In this document: piece after piece, positions 1-8,715 of the stretch | Numbering within the stretch: the stretch's first letter is position 1 | How the letters are laid out: each line of letters begins with the position of its first letter | Assembly: GCF_001936615.1 (NCBI RefSeq) | Contig: NZ_MLBF01000041.1 | Coordinates: 1-42,438, forward strand | DNA from: Desulfosporosinus metallidurans | GTDB lineage: Bacteria; Bacillota; Desulfitobacteriia; Desulfitobacteriales; Desulfitobacteriaceae | Reading direction: 5' to 3' | DNA: 42,438 bases | The notes under the pieces: model-generated | Told to the model about the DNA's origin: nothing | The model's database searches: none | The model's input: only the letters and a program-made list of their open reading frames with translations | Program-made: the position numbers and the translations under genes

Positions 1-388
1 CCTTTTGGTGGACGTAAACATCTGCATGCTCAAATAAGTGCATATTGCCTGCATGATCAAGATGGAGATGGGATAAGACGACCGTTTTGATGTCTTCCGG
101 TTTCGTTCCAGTCAAAGCAAGTTGTGTAGCAAAGTCTTGTGATTCTTCGAAATAGTAAGGGAAAACTCCTTGCAGCCCGGCAGGCCAGTATCCCTTCATT
201 GCATCCGGGTGACACCCTAAATCGTATAATATTTTGCCTTGGGGATGATCAATTAAGACCGCGTAGACAGGTATCTTGATCCAATTGACTTGGGGTGTCT
301 TATTGCCCAACGAACCGAGCACTGATTGAGCAACCATCCAGTTCTCATCACATTCCAGCCATCCATTATTTAGAACATATACTTTCAT
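1..388 (-). CDS. N-acyl homoserine lactonase-like metallo-beta-lactamase-fold hydrolase (partial, 3' end outside window)
   Basis: The reverse strand reads an open frame of 129 codons that runs off the left edge. It starts with ATG at 388, preceded by a good GGAGG site about 8 bases upstream. Residues 107-112 carry the zinc-binding HxHxDH motif (context SHLHLDHAG), preceded by a typical MBL-fold region (YDLGCHPDA near 55-63). The length and layout before the motif resemble the AttM/AiiA lactonase group, whose members open acyl-homoserine lactone or other lactone rings in the cytoplasm. The real substrate cannot be read from the sequence. A sigma-54-type promoter lies 175-190 bases upstream, and a sigma-54 activator gene sits next door in the same direction, so expression is probably under that regulator. 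Family call is firm; substrate is inference. Confidence 0.85.
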   Translation of the reverse strand, partial: MKVYVLNNGWLECDENWMVAQSVLGSLGNKTPQVNWIKIPVYAVLIDHPQGKILYDLGCHPDAMKGYWPAGLQGVFPYYFEESQDFATQLALTGTKPEDIKTVVLSHLHLDHAGNMHLFEHADVYVHQK

Positions 389-562
389 TTTCTCTTCCTC
401 CATTTTTTTGAGATTAATTTTTCAGAGAACTCGCTTCCTTCTTAATTCGTCAGGAGTTTGGAATCACTGAACGATAAGGTGTTTGAGTTTGGAACTTAAT
501 CATGAATCGTTAATATACACCTCCTTAGGCATACAAATACTTTCGATATATTCTAGAATATT

Positions 563-577
563 GCAATAATGATACCA
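563..577 (-). promoter_or_regulatory. Putative sigma-54 (-24/-12) promoter of the lactonase-like gene
   Basis: On the minus strand the sequence TGGTATCATTATTGC matches the sigma-54 consensus TGGCACG-N4-TTGC at the invariant GG and GC, with exact spacing. Transcription would start near 550, giving a leader of about 160 bases before the ATG at 388. A gene for a sigma-54-dependent activator ends 150 bases upstream, which makes a chance match less likely. Confidence 0.7.
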
Positions 578-582
578 AATAA

Positions 583-608
583 AATAACCCCTCTATTGAG
601 GGGTTATT
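583..608 (-). terminator. Rho-independent terminator after the sigma-54 activator gene
   Basis: A perfect 11-bp inverted repeat (AATAACCCCTC / GAGGGGTTATT) with a 4-base loop is followed on the minus strand by a T-rich stretch. It lies about 120 bases after the stop of the activator gene and just before the sigma-54 promoter of the next gene, so it would separate the two transcripts. Confidence 0.75.
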
Positions 609-690
609 AGGATTAATTAATAATTTAATTGTCGCAGAATTGCATTCTAAATTTTCCGAATATGGTCTTTGATTGCTTAAGTAGCTCCTT

Positions 691-723
691 TCGCAATATT
701 GCAACTAAGTCGCAATATTGCGA
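691..723. promoter_or_regulatory. Paired palindromes, probable enhancer sites (UAS) for the sigma-54 activator
   Basis: Two copies of the palindrome TCGCAATATTGC(A/G)A occur at 691-704 and 710-723; the second is a perfect 14-bp palindrome. Their centres are 19 bp apart, close to two helical turns. They sit about 120 bp upstream of the -24/-12 promoter at 563-577, the usual distance for binding sites of enhancer-binding proteins. Assignment to the adjacent activator is inference. Confidence 0.6.
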
Positions 724-727
724 TGAT

Positions 728-2797
728 TTACTTTAGTAATCCATGTTTTAAAGCTTTACGATATATGGTACTTTTGTTCACTCCGAGTATTTCAGCTACT
801 TTAGTCCATGATTTCCATTCTTCATACGTCTTAGAGATAAGATATGCTTCTGCTTGGGCAGCAGCATCTTGAAGCTGTGTACCATATTCCGGAAGTACAT
901 CTTTTCGATAAATAGTTTCTGGTAACAGATCTACGGATAACTCATCTTCATTTGTCGTAATCATTAAACGTTCAATGATATTTGACAATTCGCGAATATT
1001 TCCAGGCCACGGATAATCAGATAATACATTGAGTAGTTGAGCAGAAGCGTGGTATTTGTAATCATAGCGATTATTTAGCGTATCGACGAAATGTTTCACC
1101 AATAGCGGAATATCTTCTTTTCGATCCCGTAAAGGCGGTAGTTCAATGGGGATAACCATCAAGCGGTAGTAAAGATCTCCTCGGAAATTACCTTCTTTGA
1201 CCATCTTTGGAAGGTCACGATTGGTAGCAGCGATTATTCTTACATTAACATCAAGCGGTTTTGTTCCACCTACTCTTATGATTTGTCTTTCCTGAAGCAC
1301 CCTCAAGAGCTTAGACTGGAGCAGAAGCGGCATTTCAGCTACCTCATCAAGAAAAAGAGTACCGTTGTGGGCCAATTCAAAAAGACCAGGTTTTCCTTCT
1401 TTTTTCGCGCCCGTAAAGGCCCCGGAATCATACCCGAACAACTCCGATTCTAAGAGCTGTTCCGGTATTGCTGCACAATTAATCTTAATAAATGGTTTGT
1501 TTATACCTTTTCCATGTTTGTGAATTAACTTTGCTAATAATTCTTTTCCAGTGCCGGATTCCCCGGTAATTAATACTGTAGAATCGACGTTAGCTAGTTT
1601 CAGACTCAATTCTATAATCTTGCTCATACATATGCTGCGATAAATAATTCCCGTATCCTCAGCCTGTTGTGAACGTAAATGTCTTAATTCCGTTTCATAC
1701 AATAATGTTTGTTCCTTCGATTTTTGGAGTTGATTTTGCAAATTATAAAGTTCTGTAACATCACGCACATTGGTAACTATACGGAATATATAACCATTTT
1801 CGTCAAATATTGGGTTTCCAGTTACCAAAACTTGTTTATTGGTCTTCTTTATAGTTTGTGTAATAGTAATGTTCTTTCTTCCTTCCATTACCAAGATAGA
1901 TACCGAATGGTCAAAAATTCCTGCTTCGACTAATTCATGCATCGTTCTTCCTACGACTTCGCTAGCGGAAATTCCGGTAATTCGCTGATAGGCTTCGTTA
2001 CAATTAAGAGTTAAACATTCACCATCGGTAATATATATACCGTCATATGAAGAATTTATAATAGATCCTAACTCTCTAGTAAGTTTTTTTACTGAGTCAA
2101 GTTCGCTGTGAATTGCATCCATACTCGATAAGTCCTGAAACACACAGACAGCGCCTGTAATAACATCATTCTTTTTAACAGGAGAATAGTTCGCAAGTAT
2201 TGGTGTCGTATTTAGTACAATTTTTTCACCGTAGAGAGATTGTCCCGATAATAAGATCTTTGGCATTAAAGAGTTTGAAATATATTCAATTACCGGATGA
2301 CCAATCAGTTGATCTACCGGGATTTCAAGAATCTCGGCAACGACACGATTGGCAAGAATTATGTTTCCACTTAGGTCAACTGCAAGTATACCATTATGGG
2401 CTGATTCAATAACAGCATACATACGGTCTTTGAGATCATCAATATCCGAACGGAAAGCACGGAGAAAATCAATATTTCTAATAATACCCTTAACCTGGTT
2501 ATCACTATTTAACACCACTGCACCGTTGCTACAAATAGGCATTATTTCTAATTCAGTGTCAGACCATACACAGGGTATGTATTGAGCAAGACAACCCTTT
2601 ATACTGGCGTTATGAGTTAAACCGTTTAGGACTTCTTTCAGTAAAGAGTCCTTTGAAACTATACCCACGTATTTTTCTTCTTCATCAATAACCGGGAGAA
2701 AATCTGTATCGCTCTTTTGTAAAATATCATTTGCTTCTTTAATATTACATCGTATTGGCAATGGGTTTATCTTGTGCATTATGTCAGAAGCTTTCAT
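728..2797 (-). CDS. Sigma-54-dependent transcriptional activator with CBS and PAS sensor domains
   Basis: A 689-residue enhancer-binding protein. In order: two CBS domains (about 1-115), which in other proteins bind adenine nucleotides; PAS 1 (about 122-225); PAS 2 (about 245-355); a sigma-54 AAA+ domain with Walker A GESGTGKE (412-419), the sigma-54-contacting GAFTGA loop (459-464) and Walker B LFLDEV (481-486); and a Fis-type helix-turn-helix near 664-685. It would bind upstream sites and hydrolyse ATP to open sigma-54 promoters. The start at 2797 is chosen because AAGGAG lies 9 bases upstream; a longer frame to 2866 has no ribosome site. The likely target is the adjacent lactonase-like gene. 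The signal sensed is unknown; a nucleotide or redox/ligand signal through CBS and PAS is inference. Confidence 0.93.
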   Translation of the reverse strand: MKASDIMHKINPLPIRCNIKEANDILQKSDTDFLPVIDEEEKYVGIVSKDSLLKEVLNGLTHNASIKGCLAQYIPCVWSDTELEIMPICSNGAVVLNSDNQVKGIIRNIDFLRAFRSDIDDLKDRMYAVIESAHNGILAVDLSGNIILANRVVAEILEIPVDQLIGHPVIEYISNSLMPKILLSGQSLYGEKIVLNTTPILANYSPVKKNDVITGAVCVFQDLSSMDAIHSELDSVKKLTRELGSIINSSYDGIYITDGECLTLNCNEAYQRITGISASEVVGRTMHELVEAGIFDHSVSILVMEGRKNITITQTIKKTNKQVLVTGNPIFDENGYIFRIVTNVRDVTELYNLQNQLQKSKEQTLLYETELRHLRSQQAEDTGIIYRSICMSKIIELSLKLANVDSTVLITGESGTGKELLAKLIHKHGKGINKPFIKINCAAIPEQLLESELFGYDSGAFTGAKKEGKPGLFELAHNGTLFLDEVAEMPLLLQSKLLRVLQERQIIRVGGTKPLDVNVRIIAATNRDLPKMVKEGNFRGDLYYRLMVIPIELPPLRDRKEDIPLLVKHFVDTLNNRYDYKYHASAQLLNVLSDYPWPGNIRELSNIIERLMITTNEDELSVDLLPETIYRKDVLPEYGTQLQDAAAQAEAYLISKTYEEWKSWTKVAEILGVNKSTIYRKALKHGLLK

Positions 2798-2877
2798 TTT
2801 AACCAACTCCTTTGTCATAATGAAAAAATTATCCAACCGTCCGCAAGTATTTAGACTGAATAACAATTTATTTCAAC

Positions 2878-3234
2878 TGCACGATTCTGATAAGGCGCAT
2901 CCATGTTCATTTCGCATATGTTAACATCATATCACTATATCCGCACTCCTACCATTGCCTCGTTTGGTCAGTGTTCGTATCGCTCCGCTCGGAATCAGGA
3001 GGTATAAGAGGCTCGCCGAGATTTTGTCCAAGAGCCTTTTCGATCTATTCAGCGGAAAGAAAAAAGCGCTCCCATCGGAACGCCTTTTCTTACTAATATT
3101 AACTTTTGTTAAGTACATACTTTTTTCGTGGAAGCAATAACCTTGCCAAGCAATTTCATGGTTTCGTATACAAATATTATATTCCATATTTACCATATTC
3201 TATCTGAAGCTTAGCGGCTAAAACGAACTTACCT
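2878..3234. other. Non-coding stretch between regulator gene and transposase remnant
   Basis: This should hold the promoter of the regulator gene and the left part of the inserted element. Short frames on both strands have no ribosome site and resemble nothing I know. No clear terminal inverted repeat of the IS element was found. Confidence 0.4.
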
Positions 3235-4035
3235 GTGACGTTCGATAACGCGAGCGTGACCGGGTACGGTAATTTTGGTCTTTTCGAGACTTTCAAAAAA
3301 GTGGTTTGGGCTTCAGGAACTCATACAAGAGCACACTGACATCAAACGCCCTCACAATTGCCTCTACACAGCCCACGAAATCATCGATACGATGGTGGAT
3401 GCCGCAGCCCTCGGACTCTTACGATTCTCGCACATGGAAGCACTCAAACAAGACCCCGGATACCAAACGATTAAAGATCACGACACCGTCCCAGATGAAC
3501 GCACGTTACGCTATTTGTTGGCCAAATTAACCGAGAAATTACGCAAAGTAAACGATGCTCTTCTTTCGCTCAAAGCCGATTTGGACGGCCCTCGTAGCGT
3601 TTGGTTGGATTTTGATGACTCTGTGATTACTGTCTTCGGAAACCAAGAAGGCTCCGAAGTCGGCTATAATCCCCGTTACCATGGTCGTTCCTCTTACAAA
3701 GTCAAAGTAACCTTTGTCTCTGGGAGTGCTGAATTGTTCAATGCTGACCTCTGTGGGGGTAAAACAGCCAGTAACGGCGGATTTCTAGAATTTCTAAAAG
3801 AAACGCTGGCAAAAATTGATCCCCGTAAAACAGTGGTTGAGGGAATACGCATTGATCGTGGATTTTTCGACGAAGCCAATTTTATCTATCTTGAAGACGA
3901 GGGGTTGCAATACGTCTGCAAAGGGAAAATGACAGGGGGTATGAAGAAAATCCTTGATTACCTCAATGAGCAGACGCATCGGAGTCCTTAGGCAAGACCT
4001 ATGCAACAGCGGAAATAAGGATCCCCTTGCCAGAA
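3235..4035 (+). pseudogene. IS1380-family transposase, frameshifted and 3'-decayed
   Basis: The main frame (3275-3991) reads about 238 residues with DDE-transposase features typical of IS1380: WLDFDDSVITVFG (first catalytic Asp) and GIRIDRGFFDE (second Asp). The true N-terminus lies upstream in another frame: GTG at 3235 gives VTFDNASVTGYGNFGLF, the family's usual opening. The frames meet at a run of six A (3295-3300), so a slippage-type indel broke the gene. After 3985 the frame is lost again; a short piece reading KTYATAEIRIPLPELH, then TAG, may be its continuation. Family members are about 430-470 residues, so roughly half is missing. Not functional. Confidence 0.8.
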
Positions 4036-4760
4036 CTCCACTAGGATATTAAAAAGCAGAAAAACAAAATAAACCTACAGTTAGCAGGTCTATTTTGGAA
4101 GCATATATTTGCCAAATTAAATTGGAAGCATAACCTTGCCACCGTGGCAAAATTATGGGTTAAGTAACACTTTCTGACTGTCCTAATCGCCTATGTATGG
4201 CGGAGGCGAACTTACAGAAAACCCCAACAGTGAAGCTGTGATATCAAACCAACTCCACTGTTAGGGTTTTGGTATCTGTAATGGATTAGTATTATTCTTG
4301 ATGCCATGAATATCCTAAGAGTCCTTACTGAATCCCCCCTGCTTATGTACATCAGAAACAGGAATTCATGTGAAGCATCATATTATTTTAGAAAACATTA
4401 GAAAATTTCCTTCTCGATAGATCAATTTTGGGAGATTGCGAGCCCCGCCTGTCCTTCCTTGCAGTTTTCTTTCTCTCAACTACAAGGGTAAGACTTATAT
4501 TAAGTGCCGGCAATGACCATTAATATTGGGGATTTCACCGTTGCAAAAGTGGGGAATTTTAATTTGAAACTTTGTCCATTCCATAATGCAATAAGAAGGG
4601 CGGCGGATGCTAACCTAAAATAAGTGATAAGGACTTTCCAAAGAGGTAGACATCATAGGAGCCAAAGCCATCTACTTAATAGACATCTGACGTATGATCC
4701 TATGTTATTGGTATATTGAGATATTTAAACACATTATTTACTCCACATTAACACCTTAGG
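4036..4760. other. Intergenic region without recognisable genes
   Basis: About 720 bases with no convincing frame. It holds one imperfect inverted repeat: AAAACCCCAACAGTG at 4218-4232 against CACTGTTAGGGTTTT at 4256-4270 (14 of 15 pairs, 23-base loop). This could be a weak terminator or an element end. Downstream of the minus-strand amidohydrolase gene no clear terminator is visible before this repeat. Confidence 0.4.
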
Positions 4761-6089
4761 TTATATCCCGGCCCGTTCCCCGATTACCTTTAACCTTTTT
4801 TTTGCCTCAAACATTATCTTCTCTTCATCCAGTGTGAGTACTTCCCTGTTTTTCATGACTAACCGCCCATTGATAACAACATCAGTAACATCGTGAGCGG
4901 TAACCGCCTCTACCAATGTTTTTAGGATATTATGAGTCGGCAAAATATGGGGCTGTTCTAAATTTATCAATGATAAATCAGCCTTTTTCCCGATGTCAAT
5001 AGAACCTAGGTCACCCAACCCCACAGATTTTGCCCCGCCTTGGGTTATCATAAGGATCAGTTGTTCTGCTGTCAAAACAACCGGATCGAAGATTGGCAAA
5101 CCCCAGTATGCATGGATACCAGAACGAAATACTTTCATCTCGTCAAAAAGGCTTAGACTGGAAGTTGCCGACCCATCACTTCCTAATCCCACTGTCATAC
5201 CCATTTGTAGCATTCTAGGCGTCTTTGGAAAACCATGGCTATCAAAATTATTCCTCGGACAATGAACAATTTTGACTTGATGTTTATTTAGTAGTTCCAA
5301 TTCTTTCTCCGATAAAGCAACACTATGGGCTGCTAATAAATTGGGTCCTAGTGCATTCAAACTCTCTAATAATTCTGCAGGACGTAATCCATAGTTTTGC
5401 AGACAGAAACTAACTTCGTCCCTGTGTTCCGCTAAATGCATATGTATCCCAGTGTTTAGCTGTCGGGCTAGCTCAGAAATCTCTTTAATAAGTGTAGGTG
5501 AACATGTCATTACCTGCCTTATACCGCACCAAATACTGATTCGCCCATCACCGGCACCGTTATATTCAGCGAATAACTCTTCAGTTCTCTTTAAGTTATC
5601 TTCAATAGTATCTTTCATACTATCCGGTATAAATGCACCCATATCCATTGTCGATCGTGCTATAAATGCTCTCATTCCAGCATCGATCGTCGCTTCAACG
5701 GCCTGTTCCATATATCTTCCACCTGCGTCGGCAAAAGACGTCGTCCCAGATTTTATCATTTCGAGACAGGCAAGTTGAGTACTCCAGTAAACGTCTTCTG
5801 GTTCAAGATTACTCTCAAAGGGTATTAAGATTCGAGCCCAAATCATCGGAAATTCATCCAAAGTTCTGCCACGTAAAAATTGCTGACATACATGGGTATG
5901 CCCATCTACCAACCCCGGTATAACCAACTTACCCTGACCATCAACAATTGTATCTCCGCTTATATCAGTCCCTGAATCTGCAATGTCCGCTATAATGCCA
6001 TTAGTAATGCCTATATCTTTAGATGACTCAACCATTAAATCTGAACGTAGGCAGGAACAGTTTCGAACGATGAGATCATATTTTTTCAT
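4761..6089 (-). CDS. Amidohydrolase-family metal-dependent deaminase/chlorohydrolase (TrzA/AtzA/MtaD type)
   Basis: A 442-residue cytosolic amidohydrolase of normal length. The metal site can be read: HxH in VDGHTHVCQQFLRGR (near residue 63), then His in MHLAEH, His in AAHSVAL, and Asp in GLGSDGSAT. A small N-terminal and C-terminal beta-sandwich region flank the TIM barrel. The family removes amino groups or chlorine from purines, pyrimidines, triazines and S-adenosylhomocysteine-type compounds. This is the last gene of a block with an ECF transporter and an IclR regulator, 38 bases after ecfA, so its substrate is probably the imported compound. A weak GAGGT site lies 12 bases before the ATG. 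The exact substrate is not determinable. Confidence 0.85.
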   Translation of the reverse strand: MKKYDLIVRNCSCLRSDLMVESSKDIGITNGIIADIADSGTDISGDTIVDGQGKLVIPGLVDGHTHVCQQFLRGRTLDEFPMIWARILIPFESNLEPEDVYWSTQLACLEMIKSGTTSFADAGGRYMEQAVEATIDAGMRAFIARSTMDMGAFIPDSMKDTIEDNLKRTEELFAEYNGAGDGRISIWCGIRQVMTCSPTLIKEISELARQLNTGIHMHLAEHRDEVSFCLQNYGLRPAELLESLNALGPNLLAAHSVALSEKELELLNKHQVKIVHCPRNNFDSHGFPKTPRMLQMGMTVGLGSDGSATSSLSLFDEMKVFRSGIHAYWGLPIFDPVVLTAEQLILMITQGGAKSVGLGDLGSIDIGKKADLSLINLEQPHILPTHNILKTLVEAVTAHDVTDVVINGRLVMKNREVLTLDEEKIMFEAKKRLKVIGERAGI

Positions 6090-6127
6090 CTTAAATTAAC
6101 TACCTCTCTTCGAAAATCTTGCTTTTT

Positions 6128-6979
6128 CTAACGACTTAAATTAATCAACTTTATCGCCTCTTCTACGGTTAAAGGATATGGGCGCTGACCCCATACATTA
6201 TACTCCTTATCCAGAATTTCAATAACCTCAGTCACTTGTGGTACATTTAATCCTGTCTGACGAACTATTTCTGTTGAACGAAATACACACGATGGGGTTC
6301 CGTCTAGAACAATCTCACCCTTGTTCATTAGTAAAATTCTATTCGCAAATTCTGCCAACAATTCGACTTCGTGTTCAACCATGACTACAGTTATGTGTTG
6401 CTCTTCGTTAAGGCTTCTCACTGCAGCGAATACCTCTGCAGTTCCTTGTGGATCAAGATTAGATGTAGGTTCGTCCAACACTAGAATATCCGGTTGCATT
6501 GCCAGTACCGAGGCAATCGCGACTCTTTGTTGTTCGCCTCCCGAAAGAGTAAACGGGGATTTGTTTCGCAGTCCTTCTATCTTCAAAAGAGCTACTAATT
6601 CTTCCACTCTTTTTAAAATTTCAACCTTTGGTATTCCTAAATTTGCAGGACCAAAAGCTATTTCCTCCCAAACTGTATTTTGAGATAATTGTGCTTCAGG
6701 ATCAGCAAATACCATTCCCACAAATTTGGCTAACTCTACAGTCTTTACTTCCTGAGTCTTGTAACCTTTAACTATGATTTCTCCATCGAGCTGGCCGCTG
6801 TAAGAGTGGGGAATCAAACCACTTATGGCTCGGCAAATGGTACTTTTACCAGAGGAATTAGGACCTACGATACCAACGAATTCTCCTTCTTCCACTTCTA
6901 AGCTGACTTTTCTAAGCGCTGGGACATCGTTCTCTAAATAAGTATATGAAACGTTTTTAAATTCTATGGCTTTATTCAT
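6128..6979 (-). CDS. ECF transporter ATP-binding subunit (EcfA), Q-loop variant
   Basis: A 283-residue ABC ATPase. Walker A is GPNSSGKST (39-47), the signature is LSGGE (145-149), Walker B is LVLDEP (near 166-171), and the switch His is in VMVEHEVEL. The usual glutamine of the Q-loop (VFQ) is alanine here: VFADPEAQ, A92. It pairs with the second ATPase at 7832-8659 to power the ECF transporter. It follows ecfT by 13 bases and has a strong AGGAGGT site. The intact signature and altered Q-loop complement the defect in its partner (see findings). Confidence 0.92.
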   Translation of the reverse strand: MNKAIEFKNVSYTYLENDVPALRKVSLEVEEGEFVGIVGPNSSGKSTICRAISGLIPHSYSGQLDGEIIVKGYKTQEVKTVELAKFVGMVFADPEAQLSQNTVWEEIAFGPANLGIPKVEILKRVEELVALLKIEGLRNKSPFTLSGGEQQRVAIASVLAMQPDILVLDEPTSNLDPQGTAEVFAAVRSLNEEQHITVVMVEHEVELLAEFANRILLMNKGEIVLDGTPSCVFRSTEIVRQTGLNVPQVTEVIEILDKEYNVWGQRPYPLTVEEAIKLINLSR

Positions 6980-6992
6980 AGAACCTTACCTC

Positions 6993-7835
6993 CTATGTCC
7001 ATAGCACATTGGTCCAGCTATGAAGATTATTTATCCAATTGAAATTACCAAGTTTAATCCGAATAATTACCGCGATAACCACTATCAAAACTGATAAAAT
7101 TATTGAGACTATATCTTTAAGCCCAAAAGAAGTATCCAATAAGGAAGTTGGATTTTTACTGATACCAAATGCCCTTGCTTCCAAAGCCATCGCAGTTGTC
7201 TCCATTCGTTCCATTGAACTTACTGCCAGAGGTACAAAAAGCGGTATTAAACCCTTGATTTTGTCCAAAATGTTTCGTTCTACCAAGCCTCTGGACCTCT
7301 GTGCGGCAATAATTATTTGGCTTTCTCTAGCACTTATCGGTATTAGTTGAAGGGACATCAGAATCATAAAACCTATTTTATGCGATAGACCGAGCTTTTC
7401 TAAACCACGAACAAGGTCAGACGGATGAGAAGTTGAAACATATAATAAGCCTATCAGCGCGACGGCCATAACCCGAAATCCAGAAGTTAAACCAAAATAA
7501 GCTCCTTCAAGTGTAAACGGGCCGAAATAAGGTAACGAAATAACATGCCCCAAAAATAAAGCTGGTGTTTTCCCTAAGGGATTGGCAAATCCATGAATGA
7601 TCGTAAAAGAAATCACCATTAAGATAAACATTTTTGTTAGGGTATTAGTAATCGCATATCTTCCTGTAGCGATTATATTTATGCTTAAACTAACTAATAA
7701 AAGGCAAAATGGGAAAACGGGATTGAAGAACAGGAACGCTAGGACCAAGCCGCATATTAACCATACTAATTTGCTGCGGCTGTCAAACTTGTGTATAACT
7801 GATTTTCCTGGTCGATATAACGTTGGAGAATTCAT
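6993..7835 (-). CDS. ECF transporter transmembrane scaffold subunit (EcfT)
   Basis: A 280-residue membrane protein with an N-terminal cluster of hydrophobic helices, then the cytoplasmic coupling region with the family's Arg-rich motifs (QRSRGLVERN and ALEARAFG), then a final hydrophobic helix. EcfT joins the two ATPases to the substrate-binding S component. Its ATG overlaps the stop of the upstream ATPase gene by 4 bases (ATGA), which points to translational coupling. Sequence and position agree with a dedicated (group I-like) ECF system, whose own S component is the next gene but one. Confidence 0.9.
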   Translation of the reverse strand: MNSPTLYRPGKSVIHKFDSRSKLVWLICGLVLAFLFFNPVFPFCLLLVSLSINIIATGRYAITNTLTKMFILMVISFTIIHGFANPLGKTPALFLGHVISLPYFGPFTLEGAYFGLTSGFRVMAVALIGLLYVSTSHPSDLVRGLEKLGLSHKIGFMILMSLQLIPISARESQIIIAAQRSRGLVERNILDKIKGLIPLFVPLAVSSMERMETTAMALEARAFGISKNPTSLLDTSFGLKDIVSIILSVLIVVIAVIIRIKLGNFNWINNLHSWTNVLWT

Positions 7836-8659
7836 GAAACCATCCCTTCCGTAACGAGCAACTTCGCCATTTTTGGGGGATCTAAATCATTTTGTTTATC
7901 GTTAGCAATTGCAAGGCGTTGAGCCAAAGAAAAAACTTGCGGTGGGTGTAAATGAGCCTTTTGCATGACTTTAGTATTAGTAAAAAGCTTTGCTGGGCTA
8001 CCGTCTTGAATAATCTCACCTTTAGCCATAACGATTACCCTTGTAGCAAACTTAGCTACAAAATTCATATCATGGGTAATAACAATGTAAGTGTGCCCCG
8101 CATTGGCTAACTTTTGAAGCAACATCCCGACTTTTTCCTTTCCTAGATGATCCTGACCGGTTGTCGGCTCATCTAGGATTAACAGTTGAGGCCGCATTGC
8201 GTAAACTGAGGCCAATGCAATAAGCTTACGGACTCCACTACTGAAAGATAAAGGTTGGCGTTCCCTATCTTTTGATAGGTCAAAATAATCCATTGTCTCC
8301 ACAATTCTTTTGGTTAATTCATTACCTTTAAGGCCTATATTTTTTAACCCGAATTTAATTTCCTCTTGAACAGACCTACTAAATAACTGATAAGAAGGGT
8401 TTTGAAAGACATAACCAATAAAACTCGATAATTCACCTGTCGAAGTATTACATATATCCCTACCGTTAACTAGAACCTGCCCACAAGTGGGCCGAAGAAG
8501 GCCATTAAAATGTTTGGATAATGTTGTTTTACCACTGCCATTTTGCCCGACAATTGCAATCTTTTCACCTTCCTCGATACAAAGGTCAATCGATTTAAGT
8601 GCTTGTGTCCCATCGGTATAAGTATGATTTAGTTGTATTGTTTCAATGATTTTAGCCAT
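7832..8659 (-). CDS. ECF transporter ATP-binding subunit (second EcfA), degenerate ABC signature
   Basis: A 275-residue ABC ATPase with Walker A GQNGSGKTT (38-46), intact Q-loop YVFQNPSYQ (about 83-91), Walker B LLILDEPTTGQD (159-170) and switch His in VITHDM. The LSGGQ signature reads FSSGV (139-143): the first Gly and the Gln are changed, while the Ser and second Gly are kept. It therefore differs from its partner, which has a perfect signature but lacks the Q-loop Gln. It lies between ecfS (56-base gap) and ecfT (4-base overlap). Confidence 0.92.
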   Translation of the reverse strand: MAKIIETIQLNHTYTDGTQALKSIDLCIEEGEKIAIVGQNGSGKTTLSKHFNGLLRPTCGQVLVNGRDICNTSTGELSSFIGYVFQNPSYQLFSRSVQEEIKFGLKNIGLKGNELTKRIVETMDYFDLSKDRERQPLSFSSGVRKLIALASVYAMRPQLLILDEPTTGQDHLGKEKVGMLLQKLANAGHTYIVITHDMNFVAKFATRVIVMAKGEIIQDGSPAKLFTNTKVMQKAHLHPPQVFSLAQRLAIANDKQNDLDPPKMAKLLVTEGMVS

Positions 8660-8715
8660 AGTTCTCCTTCCTAGGAAGATGGGAGAAATAGTTTCTCCCC
8701 GTTAGTCCCTGTTCC

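Noticed and set aside
450..503. 17-codon frame (MIKFQTQTPYRSVIPNS) after a strong AAGGAGG in the lactonase leader
   Set aside because: The ATG is 16 bases from the ribosome site, too far for efficient initiation, and there is no other support; possibly chance.
2927..3196. 89-codon minus-strand and 61-codon plus-strand frames before the IS remnant
   Set aside because: No ribosome site, odd composition and no family resemblance; they overlap each other.
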